DNA from: Bacteroidota bacterium
GTDB lineage: Bacteria > Bacteroidota > Bacteroidia > AKYH767-A > OLB10
Direction of reading: 5' to 3'
Assembly: GCA_016722525.1 (NCBI GenBank)
Contig: JADKJB010000034.1
Location: forward strand, 62,001-126,000
DNA length: 64,000 bases
The first letter of the stretch is position 1. Each line of letters starts with the position of its first letter. Positions 38,453 to 48,195 of this stretch are shown here, piece after piece. A model generated the notes under the pieces. The model had not been told where the DNA came from and ran no database searches. It saw only the letters and a list, made by a program, of their open reading frames with translations. The translations under genes were made by a program, and so were the position numbers.

Positions 38453-39807
38453 ATGAATCCATTCGTTCTATTACTGATTTTATTTTGCATTGTTTCCAGT
38501 GCCAAATCACAGCCAACTTTTTCGACTCTGAGCAGTGGCATACAACCAAGTTCAGGAGGTGTTAGAACAATTTGTTATGATACTACCTCTAACATACTTT
38601 ATGCGGCAGGAGGTTTTCATGCAACCGGGGATGGAGTTACAGCATTGAGAGTCGCACAATGGGATGGTGTTTCTTGGGATTCGGTTGGATCGGGGGCAAT
38701 TTCAGGCATCGTTGGTAATTTGGTCATGTTTGATGGGCAAATATATGCAGGCGGGGGTGTATTTTCAACTGTTGGTGGAATAGTTGCCAAAGGTTGTTCC
38801 AGGTGGGATGGGAATAATTGGTACAAAGTAGCTGATTTTACTGAAAATTCTTATGCAAGTGTTTATGGATTGAATGTGATTGATAATGAACTTTACGTTC
38901 TTGGTGGGTATAATTTTATAGACAGTACTATTGCATACGGAATTTCTAAATTTGATGGAATTAGTTTGACAATTTTTCCAATTTTGGAACAAGTACCTAA
39001 TTCCGGTTACGTGGTATGTGCAGCAAAGTTTAATAACGAACTTTATATTGGTGGAAATTTCAATGGGGGGACAGGGAAAAAGGATATAGCTAAATTTGAT
39101 GGTAATAATTGGGTTAGTGTAGGGGGAGGCTTTTCTGGGGGATTTACTTGGGTAAATGACATGATAGTATATCAGAATAAGTTGTATATTGCTGGTTATT
39201 TTCAAGTTTCCGGGGGAGATCCTGGAAATGGAATTGTTTGTTGGGATGGTTCAAATTGGTGTCAAGCCGGAACTGGCTTGTTACCTTCCAATGTATGGAA
39301 TTTGCATGAATTTGGTGGTGAACTCTATGCATGTGGACAAATTAATAATGCCGGAGGAATTTCGGTAACTTCAGTTGCAAAATGGGATGGAAGTAATTGG
39401 TACGATCTAGGAAGTTTTTTTGATAATAGTGCCAGCGCATTTGCATCAAATAGTAACGATTTATTTATAGGTGGTGGATTTATTACTATTGATGGAGATA
39501 CAATGAATGGAATAACAAAATATACTCTCCCAGTCGGTATCGAGGAAAATGAATCAATTGTAAATGAAATCGAAATCTTATTTCCCCCAACCCCTCCACA
39601 AATTTCATTGACATCCAATCAAACCACGGTTTCATATATAAAATTCAATTATTTGATATTTCAGGAAAGGTGGTAATGGAAAAGCAACATAGTGGAAGTT
39701 CAAATTGCCGAATAGATGTTGCTGCGTTTGCGAATGGGATTTATATTGTTAAAGTTATTTCGGAGAATACTCTATATATAGAAAAATTAATAATTCAAAA
39801 GTTGTGA
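38453..39807 (+). CDS. Beta-propeller T9SS cargo protein, copy 1; frameshifted
   Basis: About 451 residues after repair. I start at ATG 38453 (MNPFVLLLILFCIVSSAKSQ, signal peptide), 4 bases after the preceding stop. Six repeats end in a WDG motif (VAQWDGVSWDSVG, CSRWDGNNWYKVA, IAKFDGNNWVSVGGG, IVCWDGSNWCQAG, VAKWDGSNWYDLG and one weaker), with a seventh partial ITKY, as in a seven-bladed propeller. Near 39576 one base is missing; adding one restores SPNPSTNFIDIQSNHG and IQLFDISGKVVMEKQ, a T9SS type A sorting domain ending at TGA 39807. The paralog at 40020 shows the intact version. Confidence 0.82.
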
Positions 39808-40010
39808 GCGGGAAAGGATTTTTTTAATTTAAGGTTAAGATAGAAATTCTATTTTAAACCTGTCCTAAAAAGTCAGCCATGTACCGATAGTATCAATTCT
39901 GAGCAGTAAAAATTTACAAGTGGTTATTACTGTATGTACATATTCATCCTGCAAACTACATCTTGGTATAATTTGATTCATAGTTTTTCTTTGCCAGTTA
40001 AACTGATAAA
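39640..40010 (+). repeat. Duplicated segment, first copy (sorting-domain 3' end plus spacer)
   Basis: Near-identical to 41190-41510. Over the last 190 bases or so of each gene I count five mismatches (about 97% identical). The spacer similarity then continues past the stop, with about 50 bases extra in this copy, through a shared TCTTGGTATAA...TTTTTCTTTGCCAGTTAAA segment just before the next gene. Confidence 0.85.
39963..39993 (+). promoter_or_regulatory. Candidate promoter in the duplicated spacer
   Basis: TTG (39963-39965), 20 bases, TTTCTTTG (39986-39993), one mismatch from TAnnTTTG. It lies 27 bases before ATG 40020. The same segment recurs after the second copy, with no gene behind it. 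Confidence 0.4.
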
Positions 40011-40019
40011 AAATTAAAT

Positions 40020-41357
40020 ATGATGAAGCAGTCATTTCTCATTTTATTTATTTGTTTGTTTAAAATTCAAACATGTGGAGGTCAAATATTCAATAGCTTA
40101 CCTCCTGGTTTTAATTTCGCAGTTATATCGTTATATTTTGATTCAATATCAAATATTCTTTATGCAGGTGGTAATTTTTGGCAATATTCAAATGGAGTTG
40201 ATGTCAATTATATTGCTCAATGGAATGGAAGCCAATGGGACTCATTAGAAGCAGGTGTTTTAGGTGATGTATTTGCAATTTCAAAGTTTAATGGTGAAAT
40301 TTATGCTGGTGGCAATTTTTCTATTTTTGGAAATGTAAATGCCAAATCTATAGCAAAATGGAACGGAATTAATTGGCAGGCATTTGGTAATGTTAACAAC
40401 ACAGGGTCCTATTCAACAGTTTTGCATTTGAATGTTCTAAATAATGAATTATATGTTTTTGGTAATTTTGATTCTATAGGTAATTTGCTGGCTAATGGAA
40501 TAGCTAAATATAATGGCCAAAATTGGTTTGGTTTTCCAAATTTGGACTCAATTGGGTATTTTAATGCATCTGCATGGTACAATGGTGAATTGTATGTAGG
40601 AGGAAATTTTGACGGAGGACCAGGTCTTCAGGACATAGCAAAATTTGATGGTAACAATTGGGTTTCTGTAGGCGGAGGGTTGTCTGGGCCAAATTCATCG
40701 GTTTCTGATATGAAAATATTCCAGAATAAATTATGTATTGTTGGTAATTTACTCATTGGCCAAGGTGATCCCGGAAATGGCATTGCTACATGGGATGGCG
40801 GTACATGGAGTCAGGCTGGAAGTGGATTATTGCCGTCCACTGTTTCTTCATTACATGAATTTCATGGTGAATTGTATGCAGGTGGTGCAATTCTTAATGC
40901 AGGAGGGGTGCCGGTTACTTACATAGCAAAATGGGACGGAACAAGTTGGTATAGTTTAGGTGCAAATTTTGATAACAAAGCCGGTTGTTTTGCATCATAC
41001 AATAATGATTTATATATTGGTGGCGGGTTTTTAGCTATCAATGGAGATACAATGAATTATATCACAAAATATAACTTCCCAGTCGGAATTGAAGAAAATG
41101 AATCAAACGAAAAGGAACCCGAAATTGAAATTTCCCCAAACCCTGCCACAAACTACTTCGAAATAAATTCGAATCACAATTCCATCAATAAAATTCAATT
41201 ATTTGATATTTCAGGAAAGGTGGTAATGGAAAAGCAACATAGTGGAAGTTCAAATTGCCGAATTGATGTTGCTGCGTTTGGGAATGGGATTTATACTGTT
41301 AAAGTTATTTCGGAGAATACGCTTTATATAGAAAAATTAATAATTCAAAAGTTGTGA
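40020..41357 (+). CDS. Beta-propeller T9SS cargo protein, copy 2
   Basis: 445 residues, intact paralog of the upstream gene. The signal peptide is less regular (MMKQSFLILFICLFKIQTCGG). Six repeats (IAQWNGSQWDSL, IAKWNGINWQAF, IAKYNGQNWFGF, IAKFDGNNWVSVGGG, IATWDGGTWSQAG, IAKWDGTSWYSLG) plus ITKYN make a seven-bladed propeller. Then PVGIEENESNEKEPEIEISPN leads, cut here at PN, into the T9SS type A sorting domain (PATNYFEINSNHNS to IEKLIIQKL). Secreted, function unknown; compare copy 1 for the recent duplication. Confidence 0.9.
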   Translation: MMKQSFLILFICLFKIQTCGGQIFNSLPPGFNFAVISLYFDSISNILYAGGNFWQYSNGVDVNYIAQWNGSQWDSLEAGVLGDVFAISKFNGEIYAGGNFSIFGNVNAKSIAKWNGINWQAFGNVNNTGSYSTVLHLNVLNNELYVFGNFDSIGNLLANGIAKYNGQNWFGFPNLDSIGYFNASAWYNGELYVGGNFDGGPGLQDIAKFDGNNWVSVGGGLSGPNSSVSDMKIFQNKLCIVGNLLIGQGDPGNGIATWDGGTWSQAGSGLLPSTVSSLHEFHGELYAGGAILNAGGVPVTYIAKWDGTSWYSLGANFDNKAGCFASYNNDLYIGGGFLAINGDTMNYITKYNFPVGIEENESNEKEPEIEISPNPATNYFEINSNHNSINKIQLFDISGKVVMEKQHSGSSNCRIDVAAFGNGIYTVKVISENTLYIEKLIIQKL

Positions 41358-41510
41358 GCGGGAAAGGATTTTTTTAATTTATGTAGGATAGTATCAATAC
41401 TGAGTAGTAAAAATTTACAAGTGGTTATTATTGTATGTACATATCCATCCTGCAAACTACATCTTGGTATAAGTTCACTCATAGTTTTTCTTTGCCAGTT
41501 AAAGACATAA
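41190..41510 (+). repeat. Duplicated segment, second copy, with orphan promoter
   Basis: Second copy of 39640-40010. After it come 270 bases with no convincing gene: a 73-residue frame at 41435-41656 is translated spacer, not a gene. The promoter-like TTG plus TTTCTTTG is kept here too but drives nothing visible. Confidence 0.8.
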
Positions 41511-41656
41511 ATTGCTGGTCAATAGAACAAACAAATACAAAATTTATTAGAAAAGCTTATTCTCAGGAGGTGAAAATTACTAATGAAAAACATACGTTCA
41601 AAAATTCCGATTGCCCCAAAATGAGTTCATGGGTTTTTGAACTCTTGGATTCCTGA

Positions 41657-41780
41657 GTTAAAAATTTATAATCGGTGAGATAGAGAAACAGGATTAGAAA
41701 ATGACGAATAGCCAATGGGTGCATTTTAACTGCTGACTGCCACTGCCCTCGCGATCTCGCTAAATGAAGTTATAAAAACT
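41657..41780. other. Gap with a dispersed CTGCC repeat
   Basis: The gap before the acyl-CoA dehydrogenase stop contains CATTTTAACTGCTGACTGCC followed by ACTGCC, resembling the CTGCC repeats and the ACATTTTAA of the minisatellite at 31600-31950. No gene. Confidence 0.5.
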
Positions 41781-43568
41781 TTAAAAACAATACTTATTCG
41801 CATCAATCAGTTCCTTAGCGATTCTTCTTCGTGCTTCTTTGGTGTTGAAAGGAGCTGATTTGGTAAAACGTTTTAATCCCATTAAAAGCATTCTGTTCTC
41901 ATCACCTTCCGACATAGAGTTGATTGCATTTTTACCTGCAATACTTAAACGGTCAACGCTATCATTGAAATAGGTTTTCATGATATCATTATGGATGGCG
42001 ATTGCTTCATTCCCTTTGATGTCTGCTAGTTTTTCGACACGCAGCAATACCGATTCACAGATGTAAATTTCAATGAGCATATCAGAAATATTCATGATGA
42101 TTTCCTGTTCTTTTGCCAATTGCATCATGAATTTCTGCACCGCCGTGCCTGCAACTATCAGCGCTGCTTTTTTCATGTTGGCAAGTGTTTTCTTTTCAGC
42201 ACTGAATGGCGCATCATCACCGTTACCAAATTCCGGAATGGCCATGAGTTCTTTCTGTACATTTTGTGCGGGCGTCATCAAATCGAGTTCACCTTTCATG
42301 GCGCGTTTTAAAAGCATGTCGAGCATCAACAGGCGATTGATTTCATTCGTGCCTTCAAAAATTCTGTTGATACGGGCATCGCGATAAGCGCGGTCCATGG
42401 GGCAGTCGGAGGAGTAGCCGTAACCTCCAAAAATTTGTACACCCTCATCAACCACATAATCGAGCACTTCGGAGCCAAATACTTTTAACAAGGCGCATTC
42501 AACGGCATATTCTTCGGCCGCGCCGAGTAATGCTTTTGCAAATTCTTTTCCTTCGGCAAGTAATTGTTTTTCTTTATCATCAATCTGGTGGCTGGCACGA
42601 TACAAGGCTGATTCCATAACGTATGTGCGTATGGCCTGTTCAGCAAGTTTGTATCTGATGGCTCCGAATTTTGCAATAGGCAACTTAAATTGCTCACGGG
42701 TATTTGCATAATTAACAGAAGTAGTTACAGCACGCTTACATCCGCCCAAAGCGGCACCTGCAAGCTTAGCACGACCAATATTTAATATGTTAAATGCAAT
42801 TAAATGACCTTTGCCAACTTCGCCCAGTAAATTTTCAACCGGCACTTTACAGTCCATGAAAAAAACCTGTCGGGTGGAGGAGCCTTTAATTCCCATTTTA
42901 TGTTCTTCTTCACCGAGTGTCAATCCGGGTGTGCCTTTATCAACAATAAAACCTGTAAATTTATCTCCATCTACCTGGGCAAACACTGTAAACACATCTG
43001 CAAAACCTGCATTGGTGATCCACATTTTTTGTCCATTCAATATATAATGTTTGCCATCAGGCGAAAGTACCGCCTTTGTTTTTGCAGCAAGCGCATCCGA
43101 CCCTGATCCCGGTTCAGTTAAACAATAAGATGCTTTCCATTCACCGGAAGCTAGTTTTGGCAGGTATTTATCTTTTTGAGCCTTTGTTCCGAAATATAGA
43201 ATGGGTAATGTTCCGATACCGGTGTGGGCTGCCACTGCCACTGCCACCGAATGACCCGCTCCCATTTTTTCAGTGATCAGCATTCCGGTAATGAAGTCTT
43301 TTCCGAATCCACCGTACTCTTCGGGAACTGAAACACCCAGCAATCCGAGTTCACCGGCCTTGTTCATGATAGATTGCATTAATCCCTCTTCCTGAGCATC
43401 TATGCGATCTAAAATCGGGAAAACTTCTGCATCCAGAAAATCATCTGCCATAGCAGCCATCATCAAGTGTTCTTCTGTAAATTCTTCAGGGATAAAAGTA
43501 TCCTGTGCATGGCTTTCTGTGATGATAAATTCACCGCCTTTATGAGAGTTAATTTTGGTTTGCGACAT
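41781..43568 (-). CDS. Acyl-CoA dehydrogenase (FadE-like)
   Basis: FAD enzyme of the first beta-oxidation step. 595 residues from ATG 43568 (MSQTKINSHKGGEFI). An upstream ATG at 43589 is unlikely because TAATTTTG (minus strand, 43587-43594) is an exact -7 box and would start the mRNA after it. Motifs: YCLTEPGSGSDALAAKTKA (FAD/substrate), GYGYSSDCPMDRAYRDARINRIFEGTNEINR, cut here as GYGYSSDCPMDRAYRD and FEGTNEINR, where E is in the position of the catalytic base. The extra C-terminal 180 residues are typical of the VLCAD-like proteins of this phylum. Last gene of the beta-oxidation operon. Confidence 0.93.
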   Translation of the reverse strand: MSQTKINSHKGGEFIITESHAQDTFIPEEFTEEHLMMAAMADDFLDAEVFPILDRIDAQEEGLMQSIMNKAGELGLLGVSVPEEYGGFGKDFITGMLITEKMGAGHSVAVAVAAHTGIGTLPILYFGTKAQKDKYLPKLASGEWKASYCLTEPGSGSDALAAKTKAVLSPDGKHYILNGQKMWITNAGFADVFTVFAQVDGDKFTGFIVDKGTPGLTLGEEEHKMGIKGSSTRQVFFMDCKVPVENLLGEVGKGHLIAFNILNIGRAKLAGAALGGCKRAVTTSVNYANTREQFKLPIAKFGAIRYKLAEQAIRTYVMESALYRASHQIDDKEKQLLAEGKEFAKALLGAAEEYAVECALLKVFGSEVLDYVVDEGVQIFGGYGYSSDCPMDRAYRDARINRIFEGTNEINRLLMLDMLLKRAMKGELDLMTPAQNVQKELMAIPEFGNGDDAPFSAEKKTLANMKKAALIVAGTAVQKFMMQLAKEQEIIMNISDMLIEIYICESVLLRVEKLADIKGNEAIAIHNDIMKTYFNDSVDRLSIAGKNAINSMSEGDENRMLLMGLKRFTKSAPFNTKEARRRIAKELIDANKYCF

Positions 43569-43766
43569 GGTATTTAATTTAGTATTCAAAATTAAGAAAT
43601 AATATTCCGAAAAGATATACGGTCAGTAGGTAGAAATGTTATGGTTTGATTCAAATACTACATTAATAATACAATTAGACGGTTATTTTACGAGTGTTTT
43701 TTTATATAAAAGAATTGTTCACCAAAAGTAGTTGGTGAAATTGGATAACTCTGAAATTAAATTTTT

Positions 43767-44945
43767 TTAATTCAACAATTCAAAAATGCCGGCAGCGCCC
43801 TGACCTGTTCCAACACACATGGTAACCATGCCGTATTTTTTATCGCGACGACGCAATTCATTAAAAATCTGTACAGAGAGTTTTGCTCCTGTGCATCCTA
43901 AAGGATGACCGAGTGCAATGGCTCCGCCATTTACATTAACAACTTCAGGATTTAATTCTAATTCACGAATTACAGCTAGCGATTGTGATGCAAAAGCTTC
44001 GTTAAGTTCAATAAGATCTATTTGTTCTTTTTTCATTCCAGCTCTTTTCAGTGCTTGAGGAATTGCTTCAATGGGACCAATGCCCATAATTCTAGGCTCA
44101 ACCGCAGCAACGGCATAAGTCACAAATCTGGCAATAGGTTGAACATTTAATTGTTTGAGCATTTTTTCAGAAACTACTAAAACAAAAGCGGCTCCATCAC
44201 TGGTTTGTGAAGAGTTACCTGCAGTAACAGAACCCTTGGCATCAAAAACAGGTTTAAGTGTATTTAATTTTTCAATACTTGTATCAGCCCTGGGTCCCTC
44301 ATCAATCTCTACAACGGATTTACGGGTTCGCTTTTTCTCGTTTTCATCCAGGTAGGTTTCTTCAATAGTAACAGGAACAATTCCTTCTTTAAAATACCCT
44401 TTTTGGATAGCGTTAATTGCTTTCTGATGAGAATTAAAGGAAAATATATCCTGATCTTCACGAGAAATATTGTACTCATTGGCAACGGCTTCAGCTGTAA
44501 GTCCCATGCCCCAATACCAATCGGCATGAGACTTTGCTACTTCATAGTTGGGGGCTATTCTCCAACCTCCAAAAGGGATAGGCGACATGGTTTCAACACC
44601 ACCTGCAATGATGCAATCAGCCAATCCAGCTTTTATTTTAGATGCAGCAATCGCAATTGTTTCAAGTCCTGATGAACAATATCTGTTTATGGTCATTCCA
44701 GGAACTTTTATCGTATTCAATCCCATTAGGGAAATCATTCTTCCAATGTTAAGTCCCTGTTCAGCTTCAGGAGTGGCATTTCCAACTATTACGTCATCAA
44801 TTTGATCTTTTTCAAGATTAGGAACTGATGCAACTAGGTGCTTAACAACAATTGCTGCGAGGTCATCAGCTCTTAAAAAACGAAATTTACCACGTGGGGC
44901 TTTTCCGACTGCTGATCTGAATCCGGCAACTATATATGCATCCAT
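43767..44945 (-). CDS. fadA: Acetyl-CoA C-acyltransferase (thiolase)
   Basis: Cleaves 3-ketoacyl-CoA in the last beta-oxidation step. 392 residues from ATG 44945 (MDAYIVAGFRSAVGKAPRGK). The nucleophile is C90 in NRYCSSGLE; the catalytic His is in ALGHPLGCTGAK and the second Cys in CVGTGQGAAGIFE. It follows the YwqK-like gene by only 5 bases and the acyl-CoA dehydrogenase follows 198 bases later. Confidence 0.95.
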   Translation of the reverse strand: MDAYIVAGFRSAVGKAPRGKFRFLRADDLAAIVVKHLVASVPNLEKDQIDDVIVGNATPEAEQGLNIGRMISLMGLNTIKVPGMTINRYCSSGLETIAIAASKIKAGLADCIIAGGVETMSPIPFGGWRIAPNYEVAKSHADWYWGMGLTAEAVANEYNISREDQDIFSFNSHQKAINAIQKGYFKEGIVPVTIEETYLDENEKKRTRKSVVEIDEGPRADTSIEKLNTLKPVFDAKGSVTAGNSSQTSDGAAFVLVVSEKMLKQLNVQPIARFVTYAVAAVEPRIMGIGPIEAIPQALKRAGMKKEQIDLIELNEAFASQSLAVIRELELNPEVVNVNGGAIALGHPLGCTGAKLSVQIFNELRRRDKKYGMVTMCVGTGQGAAGIFELLN

Positions 44946-44950
44946 CAAAA

Positions 44951-45658
44951 TTACTTCTTTGGTGTTGGTGGAACAGCAGGTGGAGTTGATGGTGGAGTAG
45001 CAGGAGTAGTACCAGTCGCAGGCGGAGTAGTTGTGTTAGTTGGTGGAGTGGTTGTTGGTGCAGCACCTGGAGGAGGCACGGCTCCTTTACCGGCTTGTTC
45101 TTTTTTCTTGGCAGCAGCTTTTTTGTCTTCCTCCGCCTTTGATGCCGCAATTGCAGCTATATCAACGCCATCCTTATAATTCACAGAACTGACTAAAGTG
45201 CTTTTTCGATTGTAAATTTTCCATTCTCCGTCGCGAACACCCATTTTATAGGGAGTTTCAGCCTGAACTTCGCCAGACTCAAAATATTTAGTCCATTTCC
45301 CATTCTTTTTCCCCTCGAAATATTCACCCTCTTGTTTTACACTTCCGGAATAAAAGTACCTGATATAGGTACCTTCTTTCACTCCATTTTGGTATTCAGT
45401 CTCTTCCATTATTTTTGCATATGGATAAAACCTTTTAGACATCCCATGGCGGACATCATTAACATATTCGATTTCGTGAATAATCTCACCTCCAGAATTG
45501 AAATACTTCCAAACGCCTTGTTTTTGGCCTATTTCATCCATTTTATTCCGATGCTTTTCTCTTCCGGGCGCATACTTTGGTTTCTGTTCTGATTGCGAAA
45601 AGCCCAGCATTGGCACTATCAGTAGCAGAAAGATTACTTTTATTGAGTACTTCATCAT
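44951..45658 (-). CDS. YwqK-like MORN-variant repeat lipoprotein-type or exported protein with Pro/Thr tail
   Basis: 235 residues, exported (SIKVIFLLLIVPMLGFSQ). The middle holds five MORN-variant repeats (QGVWKYFNSGGEIIHEIEY, GMSKRFYPYAKIMEETEYQNG, GTYIRYFYSGSVKQEGEYFEG, GKWTKYFESGEVQAETPYK, GEWKIYNRKSTLVSSVNYKDG, none longer than quoted), as in the YwqK family. Then comes an alanine/lysine-rich coiled stretch and a 45-residue low-complexity Pro/Thr/Ala tail. YwqK is named as an antitoxin in Bacillus, but exported MORN proteins like this need not be one. It sits inside the beta-oxidation operon, 5 bases before fadA, so it is translated with the enzymes although it is not one. Confidence 0.8.
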   Translation of the reverse strand: MMKYSIKVIFLLLIVPMLGFSQSEQKPKYAPGREKHRNKMDEIGQKQGVWKYFNSGGEIIHEIEYVNDVRHGMSKRFYPYAKIMEETEYQNGVKEGTYIRYFYSGSVKQEGEYFEGKKNGKWTKYFESGEVQAETPYKMGVRDGEWKIYNRKSTLVSSVNYKDGVDIAAIAASKAEEDKKAAAKKKEQAGKGAVPPPGAAPTTTPPTNTTTPPATGTTPATPPSTPPAVPPTPKK

Positions 45659-45693
45659 ACGTTGTGTTGGTTCAAAATCAAGGCCTAAAGTTA

Positions 45694-45701
45694 CAAATCT
45701 A
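45694..45701 (-). promoter_or_regulatory. Possible internal -7 box before the YwqK-like gene
   Basis: TAGATTTG on the minus strand, an exact consensus match 35 bases before the ATG at 45658, just after the fadJ stop. No upstream TTG element is evident. Confidence 0.25.
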
Positions 45702-45704
45702 AAT

Positions 45705-48108
45705 TTAATTACGTAATGGTTTTCCTGTTGTTAAAATACTCTGAATTCTTTCAAGTGTTTTCTTTTCACCACAAAGAGACAGAAATGCCTCTCTTTCAAG
45801 GTCAAGGAGGTATTGTTCAGATACGTTTGCTGGTGCCGAAAGGTCACCTCCGCACATCACATATCCTAATTTTTCAGAAATTAATTTATCATGTGCCGAC
45901 ATATAATGGCCGGAATACATGGTGTTTGCGCCCGCATAAACCATTCCGAGTCCGGTTCGGCCAAGCACTCTGATGTCTTTTCTTTGCAACGGTTTGGTAT
46001 ATCCGGCATCTGATAAATCTATAACCACAGCTTTTGAATCTGCTATCAATCGACTGCGATTCATGGAAATATTATCAATTCCCTTACGAAAGATGCCTAA
46101 ATCAAAAGCTTCTTGAGCTGAAGTAGATACTTTTGCGGTTGCAATAGTTAAAAATCTCTCTTTCAATAAGTTGAGTTCTATATCACCATCCCTGATGGAA
46201 TCGCTCAGGCGAAGAGCAAATTCTTTGCTGCCTCCTCCACCGGGTATTAATCCTACACCAAATTCCACCATTCCAATATAAGTTTCGGCTGCAGCCTGAA
46301 CACTATCAGCATGCATCGACATTTCACAGCCACCCCCTAAAGTCAAGCCATGAGGTGCAACAATTACAGGAACAGATGAATAACGAACTCTCATATTTGC
46401 ATTCTGGAAAGCGCGTATAGCGAAATCAATTTCTTCATACTCCTGCTCTATAGCAAACATAAAAACCATTGCAAGGTTAGCTCCGGCAGAAAAATTGGCT
46501 CCGTCGTTTCCGATAACCAGTCCCTTAAAATCCTTTTCGGCCAAATCAATGGCTTTATTCATTCCCTCCAGAACTTCACCACCGATGGTATTCATTTTAG
46601 TCCTGAATTCTAAATTTAAAACCCCATCGCCAATGTCAAATAAGCTGCAACCAGAATTTTTCCAGATTATTTTTGATTCCCGGAGATTATCCAAAATTAT
46701 AAAGGAAGAAGTACCTGGTATGGGCAAATAACTTTTTGTTGACAAATCAAAGCATTTACGGATTCCGTTTTCTGTTTTGTAAAAAGTTTTATTGCCCGAT
46801 GCGAGCATTTCGTAAACCCATGGAGCAGGTTTATTTCCTGATTTCTCAATAAACTTAATGGACTCCTCAATTCCAACTGCATCCCAGGTTTCAAACGGTC
46901 CTAATTCCCATCCAAAACCAGCTTGCATAGCGGCATCTATTCGGTATAATTCGTTGGAGATTTCTGGAATTCTATCTGCAACATAACAAAACAAACCGTT
47001 AAAAGATGTTTTATAAAACTCGCCTGCCTTATCAGTACCATTGTAAAGCATTTTCATTCTTTTACGAATGTCATCAACCCCTTTAGTGGTTTCAAGAGTA
47101 GCAAACTTTATTTTAACCTGTGGTTTATATTCAAGAGTTTTAAGGTCTAGGGCGAGGATCTCACTTTTGCCATCGGCACCTTTCACTTTTTTATAAAATC
47201 CCTGGCCGGTTTTATCTCCGAACCATTTATTTTCAACCATTTTTGAGATGAATCCGGGAAGCTTAAATTGTTCCCGAGCAGCATCGTCTTTGCAATTAGC
47301 ATACAAGCCATTTGCAACATGCACCATGGTATCAAGTCCTACAACATCAGTAGTACGAAATGTCGCCGATTTTGGTCTTCCTAATACCGGACCGGTTAAT
47401 TTGTCCACTTCTTCAACAGATAGTCCTGATGCTTCAACCAAATGTAATAATGACATAATTGAAAATACACCAATTCTATTGGCAATAAAAGCAGGAGTAT
47501 CTTTACAGAGAACAGTGGTTTTTCCCAGGTATAAATCACCATAACCCATGAGGAACTCAACTACTTCAGGATCGGTTGCTGAAATTGGAATGATCTCTAG
47601 TAATTTAAGATATCGGGGTGGATTAAAAAAGTGCGCTCCACAAAAATTTTTTCTGAAATCTTCACTACGTCCTTCAGCAATTAGATGAATTGGAATTCGG
47701 AGGTGTTACTCGTAACAAGAGTTCCGGGTAAGCGATATTTTCAACTTCTTCGAATACTTTTTCTTGATATCTAGATTTTCGACTACCACTTCAATGATCC
47801 AGTCGTAACCGGTAATATCTTTCATGTTATCAGTGAAATTTCCGGTTGCAATGAATGATGCCAGTGATTTTTTATAAAGCGGTGAAGGGTTAGATTTTAT
47901 AGCAGCTTGCAATGAAGAATTCACAATTCTATTACGAAAATCAGGTTTTTCGGTTGTCAGCCCACTTTTAATATCATCTGTCGAAAGTTCTTTTGGAACA
48001 ATGTCGAGCAACAAAACATTAACACCAATATTTGCAAAATGACAAGCTATCCTCGATCCCATAATTCCGGATCCTAGAACAACAACTTTTTTTGATAGTT
48101 CTTTTCAT
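45705..48108 (-). CDS. 3-hydroxyacyl-CoA dehydrogenase/enoyl-CoA hydratase (FadJ-like); four frameshifts
   Basis: Bifunctional beta-oxidation enzyme, about 800 residues after repair. I start at ATG 48108 (MKRTIKK). Order: NAD-binding domain (VVVLGSGIMGSRIACHFAN), HCDH C-terminal domains (KDTPAFIANRIG), and the enoyl-CoA hydratase/crotonase at the end (FSAGANLAMVF, HGLTLGGGCEMSMHAD, GVGLIPGGGGSKEF); this order, hydratase last, is common in Bacteroidota. Repairs: A7 to A6 at 48087-48093; one extra T-run base at 47758-47762; one extra C at 47724-47725; one extra C near 47698. They restore KKKVFEEVENIAYPGTLVTS and NTSGIPIHLIAEGRS. Four breaks in 400 bases is the densest cluster in the window. Confidence 0.9.
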
Positions 48109-48195
48109 TAATCGGCAATTTTAATATTTGTCAAAAAGTAAATAATATACATGAGCCTTAAAGGCTCTTTGTCAATCATTGCGTCAATGAAAGAT

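Noticed and set aside
41435..41656. A 73-residue ORF after the second propeller gene
   Set aside because: Its first half is translated copy of the spacer that also lies before gene 40020, and the rest has no coding character.
43226..43260. CTGCCACTGCCACTGCCACC run inside the acyl-CoA dehydrogenase
   Set aside because: It encodes the family-typical VAVAVAAHTG segment, so it is a protein-coding coincidence and not the dispersed repeat.
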